Positions 16,134 to 24,312 of a stretch of DNA of 34,131 bases are shown one piece after another. How positions within the stretch are numbered: position 1 is the first letter of the stretch; every line of letters starts with the position of its first letter. Both the position numbers and the translations under genes were made by a program. Source of the stretch: Mycobacterium asiaticum DSM 44297 (GTDB lineage Bacteria > Actinomycetota > Actinomycetes > Mycobacteriales > Mycobacteriaceae); NCBI RefSeq assembly GCF_000613245.1, contig NZ_HG964936.1, positions 1,841,271 through 1,875,401 of the forward strand, in the 5' to 3' direction. The notes below the pieces were generated by a model, which worked only from the letters and a program-made list of their open reading frames with translations, ran no database searches and had not been told where the DNA came from.

Positions 16134-17900
16134 GTGCTGCGCAGCCACGCCGCAGGTTCGCTACGCGATGGTGATGCCGGGCAACAGGTCACGCTGGCCG
16201 GCTGGGTGGCGCGCCGCCGCGATCACGGCGGCGTCATCTTCATCGACCTGCGGGATGCCTCAGGTGTCGCACAGGTGGTGTTCCGGGAACCGGAGGTGCT
16301 GGCGCAGGCGCACCGGCTGCGCGCCGAATTCTGTGTGGCGGTCACCGGCGTCGTCGAGATCCGCCCGGAGGGCAACGCCAATCGCGAGATCGCGACGGGT
16401 GAGATCGAGGTCAACGCCACCACGCTGACCGTGCTGGGGGAGTGCGCACCCCTGCCGTTCCAGCTCGATGAGCCCGCCGGCGAGGAACTCCGGCTCAAGT
16501 ACCGCTACCTCGACCTGCGCCGTGACGGCCCCGGCGCCGCCATTCGGCTGCGGTCCAAGGTCAATGCCGCCGCTCGCGAGGTGCTGGCGCGGCACGACTT
16601 CGTCGAGGTCGAGACGCCGACGATCACCCGCTCGACTCCGGAAGGGGCGCGCGACTTCCTGGTGCCGGCGCGACTACGGCCGGGCACCTTCTATGCCCTG
16701 CCGCAGAGCCCGCAGCTGTTCAAGCAGCTCCTGATGGTGGCCGGGATGGAGCGGTACTACCAGATCGCGCGCTGCTACCGCGACGAGGACTTCCGTGCCG
16801 ACCGGCAGCCGGAATTCACCCAACTCGACATGGAGCTCAGCTTCGTCGACGTCGAGGACATCATCGCGATCTCCGAGGAGGTCCTGTCCGCACTGTGGGC
16901 GCTGATCGGCTACCAGATCCCCACCCCCATCCCGCGGATGACCTACGCCGACGCGATGCGCCGGTTCGGTTCCGACAAACCGGACCTGCGGTTCGGGCTG
17001 GAGCTCGTGGAATGTACGGAGTTCTTCTCCGACACCACCTTCCGGGTGTTCCAGGCGCCCTATGTCGGCGCTGTGGTGATGCCCGGCGGGGCGTCGCAGC
17101 CGCGCCGCACCCTGGACGGCTGGCAGGAATGGGCCAAGCAGCGCGGGCACCGGGGGCTGGCCTACGTGTTGGTCGGTGACGACGGCACCGTGGCCGGTCC
17201 GGTGGCCAAGAACCTGTCCGACGCCGAACGCGACGGCCTGGCCGCGCACGTCGGCGCAAATCCGGGTGACTGCATCTTCTTCTCGGCCGGCCCGGTGAAG
17301 TCGTCGCGCGCGTTGTTGGGAGCGGCGCGTATCGAGATCGCCCACCGCCTCGGCCTGATCGACCCGGCCGCATGGGCGTTCGTGTGGGTGGTGGACCCGC
17401 CGCTGTTCGAGCCCGCCGACGACGCGACGGCCGCCGGCGACGTGGCTGTCGGCTCCGGGGCCTGGACCGCGGTGCACCACGCGTTCACCTCGCCCAAGCC
17501 CGAGTATCACGACAGCATCGAGTCCGATCCCGGCGGTGCCCTCGCCGACGCCTACGACATCGTGTGCAACGGCAACGAGATCGGCGGCGGTTCGATCCGT
17601 ATCCACCGCCGCGATATCCAGGAACGGGTGTTCGCGGTGATGGGTCTGGACAAGGCCGAGGCCGAGGAGAAATTCGGATTTTTGTTGGAAGCCTTCACAT
17701 TCGGTGCTCCGCCGCACGGCGGCATCGCGTTCGGCTGGGACCGGATCAACGCGCTGCTGGCCGGGTTCGACTCGATCCGTGAGGTGATCGCATTCCCGAA
17801 GACCGGTGGCGGTGTCGATCCGCTCACCGATGCCCCGGCGCCGATCACGGCTCAGCAGCGCAAGGAATCGGGAATAGACGCGAAGCCAAAGGCGGTTTGA
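16134..17900 (+). CDS. aspS: Aspartyl-tRNA synthetase
   Basis: This 588-residue class IIb synthetase is of bacterial length. Domain order is an N-terminal OB-fold that reads the anticodon ([21 protein letters not shown]), a catalytic core with motif 2 ([19 protein letters not shown]), the bacterial GAD insertion, and motif 3 ([14 protein letters not shown], Arg537). Mycobacteria lack an asparaginyl-tRNA synthetase and make Asn-tRNA through GatCAB, so this enzyme is expected to be non-discriminating and to charge both tRNA-Asp and tRNA-Asn. GTG start with an AAGGAG site. The nitroreductase-family gene begins 6 bp after its stop. Confidence 0.97.
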   Translation: MLRSHAAGSLRDGDAGQQVTLAGWVARRRDHGGVIFIDLRDASGVAQVVFREPEVLAQAHRLRAEFCVAVTGVVEIRPEGNANREIATGEIEVNATTLTVLGECAPLPFQLDEPAGEELRLKYRYLDLRRDGPGAAIRLRSKVNAAAREVLARHDFVEVETPTITRSTPEGARDFLVPARLRPGTFYALPQSPQLFKQLLMVAGMERYYQIARCYRDEDFRADRQPEFTQLDMELSFVDVEDIIAISEEVLSALWALIGYQIPTPIPRMTYADAMRRFGSDKPDLRFGLELVECTEFFSDTTFRVFQAPYVGAVVMPGGASQPRRTLDGWQEWAKQRGHRGLAYVLVGDDGTVAGPVAKNLSDAERDGLAAHVGANPGDCIFFSAGPVKSSRALLGAARIEIAHRLGLIDPAAWAFVWVVDPPLFEPADDATAAGDVAVGSGAWTAVHHAFTSPKPEYHDSIESDPGGALADAYDIVCNGNEIGGGSIRIHRRDIQERVFAVMGLDKAEAEEKFGFLLEAFTFGAPPHGGIAFGWDRINALLAGFDSIREVIAFPKTGGGVDPLTDAPAPITAQQRKESGIDAKPKAV

Positions 17901-17906
17901 CGGGGC

Positions 17907-18335
17907 ATGAGCTCACCCGATACCGAGACGATCAAAGCGTTCAACCAGCAGATCGCCGATGAGTTCCGCGCCAACCAGGGCAAAGTCGGCGGCCCGTTCG
18001 AGAACTCCGACATATTGCTGCTCACCACGACCGGCGCCAAGTCGGGCCAACCCCGGCTTTCCCCGCTGGCCTATTTCCGCGTCGACGGCAAGCTGATCAT
18101 CATCGGATCCTTCGCCGGCGCGGACTTCGACCCGGGCTGGGTGCACAACTTGCGGGCCAACCCGCAGGCCCACATCGAGGTCGGTACCGACGCTTTCGAC
18201 GTCACGGCGCGTGAACTGCCGCCCGCCGAGCGCGAGGAAATCTTCCCGAAGATCGTGGCAGCGGCGCCCGGATTCGCCGAGTACCAGGCGAAGACCAGCC
18301 GCGTCATCCCGCTGTTCGAGTTGCAGCGCAACTAA
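17907..18335 (+). CDS. F420-type nitroreductase-family protein (Ddn-like)
   Basis: The protein has 142 residues. LLLTTTGAKSGQPRLSPLAYFRVDGKLIIIGSF is the signature of the deazaflavin-dependent nitroreductase family, in which this segment binds the F420 phosphate and ring. DPGWVHNLRANPQAHIEV follows, as usual. The family uses reduced cofactor F420, abundant in mycobacteria, to reduce quinones and nitro compounds. It starts 6 bp after aspS and is almost certainly co-transcribed with it, although no functional link is obvious. I do not recall a homologue in this place in M. tuberculosis. Confidence 0.9.
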   Translation: MSSPDTETIKAFNQQIADEFRANQGKVGGPFENSDILLLTTTGAKSGQPRLSPLAYFRVDGKLIIIGSFAGADFDPGWVHNLRANPQAHIEVGTDAFDVTARELPPAEREEIFPKIVAAAPGFAEYQAKTSRVIPLFELQRN

Positions 18336-18355
18336 AACCGGCGAGCGTCTCCGTA

Positions 18356-18376
18356 TTACCGCCGATGCTGCGGTAA
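18356..18376. promoter_or_regulatory. Perfect 7-bp inverted repeat upstream of the FUSC-like pair (operator candidate)
   Basis: TTACCGC (18356-18362) and GCGGTAA (18370-18376) are perfect inverted repeats around CGATGCT. They end 9 bp before the ATG at 18386. Size and spacing suit a dimeric regulator. No U tract follows, and the position just before a start codon argues against a terminator for the upstream gene. Confidence 0.45.
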
Positions 18377-18385
18377 GTAACCGGT

Positions 18386-19426
18386 ATGGGTGTCTCGCTC
18401 CTCACCAGGACTGCCGGAACCGGTACCGCGGCCCTACGCCGGCTGCGCAGCGTGTTGTTTCCCATCACGCAGACCGCGACGGCATCGGGTCTCGCCTGGT
18501 ACCTGGCGCACGACGTGGTCGGGCACCGCCAGCCGTTCTTCGCGCCGGTCGCCGCGGCGGTCTGCCTGTCGGCCAGCGACGTGTTGCGCACCCAACGCGC
18601 CGTTCAGATGATCATCGGGGTCACCTTCGGGATCGCCCTGGGTGCGGCGGTGCAGACCCTGCTGGGCACCGGACCGATCGCCATCGGCGTCGCGGTGCTG
18701 ATCTCGCTGTGCGGCGCCGTGCTGATCGGGCACGGGTACATCGCCCAGGGGCTCATGTTCTTCAACCAGATCACCGTCTCGGCAACCCTGGTGATCGCGG
18801 TGTCGCGCAGCGGTGATGTGATCGATCGCTTGTTGGACACGCTGATCGGCGGCGGTCTTGCCATTGCGTTCGCCGCGCTGTTGTTTCCCGGCAATCCGCT
18901 CAAGGTGCTCCACAACGCCCGCGTCGGCCTGCTGGCCGCTGTCCACAACGTCCTGGTCCATTCGGCTGACGCGGTCGGTGGCCGAGTCCCGGAGCCGGGC
19001 TGGCCGCTACCGGACGTGGAGCGGGTCAACCAGCAACTGGGCCTGCTCATGCAGGCCCGCGTCTCGGCCCGGCAAACGTTGGCCGCACCCCGGCGCTGGA
19101 GCGTGCGGGAGCGGGCCCGGGTTGCCGACCAGCAGACCGCGCACGTGGCCGTTCTCGCCGGGTCGGCGCTGCACTTGGCGCGCGTCGCCACCGCCGCCGT
19201 CGGCGGCCCGCTGCCGGAAGCCCTGCCCGACGCCGTCGGCCAGCTTGCCGCTGGTGTCGCCCTCGCCGAAACCGACCTCACCGGCGCCACCGAACATGTG
19301 GCCGCCGCCCGCCGCGCGGCGTCGAGTCTGGCGGCGGCCGCGCACGGCGGACCGGATTGGGCGCTCGCCGAGGGGGTACAGACGTGTGTCGACGACTTGC
19401 AAAGGGTGATCGACCTCGGGCAGTGA
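18386..19426 (+). CDS. FUSC-like inner-membrane protein, first of a tandem pair (Rv2571c-like)
   Basis: The protein has 346 residues. The N-terminal half holds about five or six membrane helices (including TATASGLAWYLA, VAAAVCLSASDVL, IIGVTFGIALGAAVQTLLG, IAIGVAVLISLCGAVLIG, LIGGGLAIAFAALLFP). The C-terminal half is soluble and helical, with many Ala and charged residues. This layout resembles the FUSC/aromatic-acid exporter family, whose members export aromatic acids or other small molecules. Substrate unknown. It shares long blocks with the next gene, for instance QPFFAP, SAS-VLR, QMI-GVT and LIGGGLA. An inverted repeat lies directly upstream. Confidence 0.85.
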   Translation: MGVSLLTRTAGTGTAALRRLRSVLFPITQTATASGLAWYLAHDVVGHRQPFFAPVAAAVCLSASDVLRTQRAVQMIIGVTFGIALGAAVQTLLGTGPIAIGVAVLISLCGAVLIGHGYIAQGLMFFNQITVSATLVIAVSRSGDVIDRLLDTLIGGGLAIAFAALLFPGNPLKVLHNARVGLLAAVHNVLVHSADAVGGRVPEPGWPLPDVERVNQQLGLLMQARVSARQTLAAPRRWSVRERARVADQQTAHVAVLAGSALHLARVATAAVGGPLPEALPDAVGQLAAGVALAETDLTGATEHVAAARRAASSLAAAAHGGPDWALAEGVQTCVDDLQRVIDLGQ

Positions 19427-19444
19427 ACCGCCGCGCCCGATTAG

Positions 19445-20506
19445 ATGAAGGGTATGAGCACTTCGCTGCGCGACCGGCTGGGCGTTGGCACGGTTGCGGC
19501 CGCCCACCGGCTGCGCGCCGCGCTCTGGCCGATCGCCCAGACCTCGGTGGCGGCCGGGTTGGCCTGGTATCTCACCCACGACCTACTGCACCATCCGCAG
19601 CCGTTTTTCGCGCCGATCTCCGCGGTGGTGTGCATGTCGGCCAGCAACGTGCTGCGGGCTCGGCGCGCCGGGCAGATGATCGTCGGGGTCACCCTCGGGA
19701 TCGTGCTCGGCGCCGCCGTACAGGCGATGCTGGGGACCGACGGCCTGGCGTTCACGGTGGCCGTTTTCGTGGCGCTGGGTGTCGCCGTGCTGATCGGCAC
19801 GGGCTTCATCGCTCAAGGCGGCATGTTCGTCAATCAGACCGCGGTGTCGGCGACCCTGGTGCTGGCTTTCGCGCACAGCGCGGGTGTCGTGGGTGAACGG
19901 CTCTTCGACGCGCTGATCGGCGGCGGGCTCGCGCTGGTGTTCAGCATCCTGCTGTTTCCGGCCAACCCGCTTACCCTGCTGGCCAGCGCACGGGCGGGTG
20001 TGATGAGTGCGCTGCACGACACCCTCGTCGAGATCGGCAGGGCCACCGCCGAGCCGGAGCGCGTCGCAGCGGACTGGCCGCTGAGCTGCGTCGACCGGCT
20101 CCACAACCAGTTGGGCGGACTGATCGAAGCCCGCAGCACGGCCAGGCTGATCGTGCGTAGGGCCCCGTTACGGATAGGGATGCGCCAGACCATCGCGGCG
20201 GTGGACTATCAGGCCGCCCGGTTGGGCCTGTTCGCCAGCGCCGTCCTGCAGCTGGCCCGCACCATCACGCCGCCGCTCGGGATGTGGCTGGCCGAGCCGT
20301 TGCGCGCCGCGGTGGGCGAGCTTGCGCAGGCGACGTCGGCGGCGGACACCGACGAGGCGACGGCATGCGCCCATACCGCGGCCGCACGCGACCATGCCAC
20401 CGGTCTGGCGGCTGCGGCTCGCAACCCGACCGAGGTGGTGCTCGCAGAAATCGTCCGGACCTGTGTCGACGATCTGCAAGCGGTTATTGACTGTCCGCGG
20501 GGCTGA
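19445..20506 (+). CDS. FUSC-like inner-membrane protein, second of a tandem pair
   Basis: This 353-residue paralogue of the preceding gene has the same organisation: membrane half (SVAAGLAWYLTHD, ISAVVCMSASNVL, GQMIVGVTLGIVLGAAVQAMLGT, LAFTVAVFVALGVAVLIGTG, LIGGGLALVFSILLFP), then a soluble helical half ending in VRTCVDDLQAVIDC, matching VQTCVDDLQRVIDL of the first copy. Start ATG 19445 is taken; ATG 19454 (MSTSLRDRLG) is an equal alternative. It follows its partner by 18 bp, so the two are one operon and could form a heteromeric complex. Its 3' end overlaps the convergent MmcQ/YjbR-like gene by 23 bp. Confidence 0.85.
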   Translation: MKGMSTSLRDRLGVGTVAAAHRLRAALWPIAQTSVAAGLAWYLTHDLLHHPQPFFAPISAVVCMSASNVLRARRAGQMIVGVTLGIVLGAAVQAMLGTDGLAFTVAVFVALGVAVLIGTGFIAQGGMFVNQTAVSATLVLAFAHSAGVVGERLFDALIGGGLALVFSILLFPANPLTLLASARAGVMSALHDTLVEIGRATAEPERVAADWPLSCVDRLHNQLGGLIEARSTARLIVRRAPLRIGMRQTIAAVDYQAARLGLFASAVLQLARTITPPLGMWLAEPLRAAVGELAQATSAADTDEATACAHTAAARDHATGLAAAARNPTEVVLAEIVRTCVDDLQAVIDCPRG

Positions 20507-20897
20507 TGCCCGGTCGTTGCGCGAGGAATTCCTGGACCAGCCGTTTCGGCGCTTGCACCAGCCAGGCCTCGGTGATCAGCTCCTCGAGGTCGACGACGTC
20601 GATCTCGGCCAGCCGGACCAGCACGGCGGCATAGCCGTCGAAGTGCGGAGTGGTGAAGTACACCTCGGGCTGGTCGGCGACCAGCGCCAGCTTCACCCCT
20701 TCATCGGGCACCCGGACAGCCAGAATGTCACCCCTGGGCGGCTCTACGCCGGCTTTCGTCAACGCCTCGCGATCGGAGCCTCGCAGCGGCCGCTCCCACG
20801 CCATCAGCTTCTTGCCAACCCGCCAGTCCCGCGGCGCGTGCTCAACGGTCAGTGGCAGGTCGGCGACGATGCGGACGACGTCGGCCCAGGTAGCCAC
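20484..20897 (-). CDS. MmcQ/YjbR-family protein (Rv2570-like)
   Basis: The protein has 137 residues. The fold family is recognised from the N-terminal ADVVRIVADLPLTVE, the central WRVGKKLMAW and LAVRVPDEGVKLALVADQPEVYFTTPHFDGYAAVLVRL, followed by an acidic helix (DVVDLEELITEAWLVQAP). MmcQ/YjbR proteins resemble double-winged-helix DNA-binding folds, but no function is settled. The gene runs in the same direction as the upstream hydrolase gene (50 bp away), so they may share a transcript. Its last 23 bp overlap the convergent FUSC-like gene. Confidence 0.85.
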   Translation of the reverse strand: MATWADVVRIVADLPLTVEHAPRDWRVGKKLMAWERPLRGSDREALTKAGVEPPRGDILAVRVPDEGVKLALVADQPEVYFTTPHFDGYAAVLVRLAEIDVVDLEELITEAWLVQAPKRLVQEFLAQRPGISPADSQ

Positions 20898-20947
20898 GTT
20901 TTTGATTGTGCGCCCGACCGCCCGGATTCGGAACGCTTATCCGTGAA

Positions 20948-22207
20948 CTACCCGATGGCTTGCCGGGATTGCGGGGTTTGTGAGGTCGCCGACGCCTGGC
21001 TGAGCCACTCCAGCAGCTTGTCGTAGACCTGCGGGTGGTTGAGCAGGTCGAAGTGGTTCAGTCCGGTCAGGGTAAGCCCGTGCGCAGCATCGAACGGGAC
21101 TTGGCGGACCCGTCCTCGCCCGGCCGCGCTCTTCGGGCGAACCAGGTGATCGCCCACCAGCAGGCCAAGCGCGCGGGGGCCTGCGGTGGTGGAGACGAAG
21201 TGGTAGACCGCCTCGGGTAGGAAGGGCACCTCGCCGCAACGATCCCGCAGCACCTCATCCGGGTCGCGGTCGCGCCAGTCTTCGTCCAGCAGCGAGCCGT
21301 AGCGCAAATCCTTGACACCGGAGCTGCGGGTGTTGAGGAAGCGCGAGATGCCGCGCGTCTCGGGTAGTTTCGCCAACGCCCAGGAGGCGAGATTGACGCC
21401 TTTTTCCAGGTCGGCGCCCAGGTGCGGCGAGCCCAGGCACACCACGTGGCGCACTGCGCGGGTCCAGGCGTGACCGCGTTCGAGCCCGTAGTGGCAGGCG
21501 CTGCGCGACACCAGTCCGCCCATCGAGTGCCCCACCAGCACGATCTCCTGCACCGGCGTCGGCCAGAGCCCGTGCACCCGATCGAGCAGGTCAGCCAGTT
21601 CTTGACCGTTCTGCGAGATGTGGAACCCGGTGTTGTAGCGCAGGAAGATCGGCGTGTAACCCAGGTCCTTGCGCAGCCGCTTACCGTACGGGCGCAGCGG
21701 TTCTCCGGTGCGCGGGTTGCGCCACCAGGACCGTTCGGTCATGCACCAGCCGTGCACAAAGACGGCGATGCGTCCGGTGGCCTTCGGGAAAGCGGTCGCC
21801 AGCGAGTCCGTAGTCAGCGCGACGGGCTGGCCCTTGCGGCGAATCTCCATGGCCAGCGCGAACCCGTTGTCCCGGTTGGCCAGCTCGTCCCCGTAGATGC
21901 CGTTGACCGCGGCGATCGCGCCCGCAACCCGCGGGCGGGCCTGCACGGTCTCGTCGTCGTCGTTGCTCAGCGTTCCCGCGGCCAGCGCGCCCGCGCCGTA
22001 CAGCGTGCCCCGCACGGCGCCGTCGACCACGCGGTAAATGGTCGAGGCGGTCGCATCGTGGACCAGCTGAACGGGTCTGGAAGCCGGTCCGATCGAGTCG
22101 AACACCCGGCCGGCGATCCCGTGATGCATGTCCCGGACCAGCGTCGTCAGCACCCGCGTGCCCTCGCCGGCCAGATCGGCTAGTGATCGGATCTCGTGTC
22201 CCTGCAC
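20948..22207 (-). CDS. Alpha/beta hydrolase, lipase-like
   Basis: The protein has 419 residues from GTG 22207, which follows AAAGGAG at a good distance. The hydrolase core shows an oxyanion segment FVHGWCMTERSW, the nucleophile elbow GHSMGG (Ser228) and a C-terminal histidine region (LNHFDLLNHPQVY). Before the core there is an unusual region of about 145 residues with many Ala/Gly/Val and no signal peptide. The fold is that of lipases and esterases (PGAP1-like GHSMGGLVSR). Substrate unknown. Upstream open frame to 22375 runs into the divergent transglutaminase gene and is not used. It is divergent from the transglutaminase cluster across 142 bp. Confidence 0.87.
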   Translation of the reverse strand: MQGHEIRSLADLAGEGTRVLTTLVRDMHHGIAGRVFDSIGPASRPVQLVHDATASTIYRVVDGAVRGTLYGAGALAAGTLSNDDDETVQARPRVAGAIAAVNGIYGDELANRDNGFALAMEIRRKGQPVALTTDSLATAFPKATGRIAVFVHGWCMTERSWWRNPRTGEPLRPYGKRLRKDLGYTPIFLRYNTGFHISQNGQELADLLDRVHGLWPTPVQEIVLVGHSMGGLVSRSACHYGLERGHAWTRAVRHVVCLGSPHLGADLEKGVNLASWALAKLPETRGISRFLNTRSSGVKDLRYGSLLDEDWRDRDPDEVLRDRCGEVPFLPEAVYHFVSTTAGPRALGLLVGDHLVRPKSAAGRGRVRQVPFDAAHGLTLTGLNHFDLLNHPQVYDKLLEWLSQASATSQTPQSRQAIG

Positions 22208-22349
22208 TGAACGGCTCCTTTCTGCCTTCAGTAAACAAGTGTTCCCATTTTTTGCGTTGATTCTGCATCCAGGGCGCATAACTCCGAGACAGACGCGCCC
22301 TCCGCGCAGAGTCAACGCCTGGTAGTGCGGTTGGCAGTAGGTTTGGTCG
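22208..22349. promoter_or_regulatory. Divergent promoter region of the hydrolase and transglutaminase genes
   Basis: The 142-bp region contains a T/A-rich centre (CCCATTTTTTGCGTTGATT). For the rightward gene, TAGGTT (22338-22343) fits TANNNT and would start transcription at about the GTG at 22350, consistent with a leaderless mRNA; no ribosome site is visible there and no good -35 is found. For the leftward hydrolase gene an AAAGGAG site is present, but I see no clear promoter boxes. Confidence 0.35.
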
Positions 22350-23276
22350 GTGCCCGCTGATTTTCTGGACACCAAGCGCTACCGAGTGACGCACCGCACC
22401 GAGTACCGCTACTCCGACGTCGTGACCAGCTCTTACGGCCGCGGATTCCTCACCCCGCGCGACTCGCTGCGACAGAAGTGCATCGCACACCGGTTGGTTA
22501 TCGACCCGGCCCCGACCGACAGCTCCACCAGCCGTGACACCTACGGCAACATCAGCTCGTATTTTCACGTCACCGAACCGCACCGCACGCTGACGATCAC
22601 CAGCGACTCCATCGTCGACGTCGTGATGCAGGCATCGAACCTGTACAACGCCGGGCCGGCGCTGCGACCGTGGGAAGAAGCCCGCCCGCACGGTAGCCAG
22701 GGAGCGTTGGAGGTCGACTTCACCCTCGACCTCAACCCGCCGGAGATCACCGACGAGGTCCGCGAGTACGCCGCGCCCAGTTTTGAGCCCGGACGCCCGT
22801 TGGTGGACGTGCTACGAGACCTCTCGTCGCGCATCTTCCACGACTTCACCTACCGCTCGGGATCCACTACCGTTTCCACCCGCGTCAGTGAGGTTCTGAC
22901 GGCCCGCGAGGGGGTATGCCAAGACTTCGCGAGGCTGGCGATCGCCTGCCTGCGCGCCAATGGTCTGGCGGCCTGCTACGTATCCGGGTATCTGGCCACC
23001 GACCCTCCGCCGGGAAAGGATCGGATGATAGGCATTGACGCGACCCATGCCTGGGCGTCGGTGTGGACGCCCCAGCAGCCGGGTCAATTCGAATGGCTGG
23101 GCCTGGACCCCACCAATGACGCGCTGGTCGACGAGCGCTACATCGTCGTCGGACGCGGCCGCGACTACGCGGATGTGCCGCCGCTGCGCGGCATCATCTA
23201 CACCAACTCCGAGCGCAGTGTGATCGACGTCGCCGTCGACGTCGTCCCCTTCGAAGGTGACGTGCTCCATGCGTGA
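22350..23276 (+). CDS. Transglutaminase-fold protein, short form (Rv2569c-like)
   Basis: The protein has 308 residues. A bacterial transglutaminase N-terminal beta domain (YRVTHRTEYRYSDVV to about residue 120) precedes a papain-like core with Cys190 (AREGVCQDFARL), His233 (THAWASVW) and Asp253 (GLDPTND): an intact Cys-His-Asp triad. No signal peptide is seen, so it probably works in the cytoplasm as a peptidase or acyltransferase on peptide or isopeptide bonds. It overlaps the metallopeptidase gene by 8 bp and belongs to the four-gene cluster with an ATP-grasp/alpha-E protein and a long transglutaminase protein. Confidence 0.92.
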   Translation: MPADFLDTKRYRVTHRTEYRYSDVVTSSYGRGFLTPRDSLRQKCIAHRLVIDPAPTDSSTSRDTYGNISSYFHVTEPHRTLTITSDSIVDVVMQASNLYNAGPALRPWEEARPHGSQGALEVDFTLDLNPPEITDEVREYAAPSFEPGRPLVDVLRDLSSRIFHDFTYRSGSTTVSTRVSEVLTAREGVCQDFARLAIACLRANGLAACYVSGYLATDPPPGKDRMIGIDATHAWASVWTPQQPGQFEWLGLDPTNDALVDERYIVVGRGRDYADVPPLRGIIYTNSERSVIDVAVDVVPFEGDVLHA

Positions 23277-24312
23277 CTTCCACTGCCCCAACTGTGGCCA
23301 GCGCCTGGCCTTTGAGAACTCCGAGTGCCTGTCCTGCGGCAGCGCGCTGGGGTTCTCGCTGGACCAGATGTCACTGCTGGTGATCGCAAAGCGGGATCAG
23401 GACAGCGACCATGCCGGCGCCGTACCCGCCAACGAATACCAGTTGTGCTCCAATCTCTATCTGGCCGAATGTAATTGGATCGTTCCGGTCGATCATCCCG
23501 GCGGCCTGTGCGAGTCGTGCGCGTTGACGATCGAACGGCCCAACGACCAGGACACCGTGGGGCTGGCTGAGTTCGCGCGCGCCGAGGCGGCCAAGCGGCG
23601 CCTGATCGCCGAGCTGAAGGAACTGAAGCTGCCCATCGTCGGGCGGGACGAGGACCCGGACTACGGGCTCGCCTTCCGGTTGTTGTCCAGTGCCCACGAG
23701 AAGGTTTTCACCGGACACGAAAATGGTGTCATCACACTGGATCTGGCCGAGGGTGACGACGTGCACCGCGAGCAGTTGCGGGTGGAGATGGAAGAGCCCT
23801 ACCGGACGCTGCTGGGACACTTCCGGCACGAGGTCGGGCACTACTACTTCTACCGGCTGATCTCACCGTCGCAGCAGCACCTGGCACGGTTCAACGAGCT
23901 GTTCGGCGATCCCGATGCCGACTACCAGGCGGCGCTGGACCGTCATTACAGCGAAGGCGCCCCCGACGGATGGCAGGAGACCTTCGTCTCGTCGTACGCG
24001 ACCATGCACGCCGCCGAGGACTGGGCCGAGACATTCGCGCACTACCTGCACATCCGCGACACGCTGGACACCTCGGCGTCCTGCGGTTTGGCTCCGGCGG
24101 CCGCGACGTTCGACCGACCGCCGGTGGGCCCCAGCGCGTTTGCCACGATCATCGAGATGTGGCTGCCGTTGTCGTGGTCGCTGAACATGGTGAACCGTTC
24201 GATGGGTCACGACGACCTGTACCCGTTCGTGCTGCCGCCCGCGGTGCTGGACAAGATGCAGTTCGTGCATGCGGTGATCGAGGAGACGACCGCCGCGGCC
24301 AATGCGGCCTGA
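23269..24312 (+). CDS. Zinc-ribbon metallopeptidase-like protein (Rv2568c-like)
   Basis: From ATG 23269 (MRDFHCPNCGQ) the protein has 347 residues. Cysteine pairs Cys6-Cys9 and Cys20-Cys23 form a zinc ribbon; four more cysteines (60, 68, 81, 84) may form a second site. The catalytic zinc motif HEVGH lies at 187-191 (GHFRHEVGHYYFY), followed by a conserved ENLFGDP-like segment (FNELFGDPDADY) and SSYATMHAAEDWAETFAHY, which holds plausible extra ligands. Its family is known as a putative zinc-binding metallopeptidase often found with transglutaminase/ATP-grasp clusters. The start overlaps the upstream transglutaminase stop by 8 bp, and its TGA abuts the convergent ATP-grasp gene's stop with no gap. 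Confidence 0.88.
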   Translation: MRDFHCPNCGQRLAFENSECLSCGSALGFSLDQMSLLVIAKRDQDSDHAGAVPANEYQLCSNLYLAECNWIVPVDHPGGLCESCALTIERPNDQDTVGLAEFARAEAAKRRLIAELKELKLPIVGRDEDPDYGLAFRLLSSAHEKVFTGHENGVITLDLAEGDDVHREQLRVEMEEPYRTLLGHFRHEVGHYYFYRLISPSQQHLARFNELFGDPDADYQAALDRHYSEGAPDGWQETFVSSYATMHAAEDWAETFAHYLHIRDTLDTSASCGLAPAAATFDRPPVGPSAFATIIEMWLPLSWSLNMVNRSMGHDDLYPFVLPPAVLDKMQFVHAVIEETTAAANAA

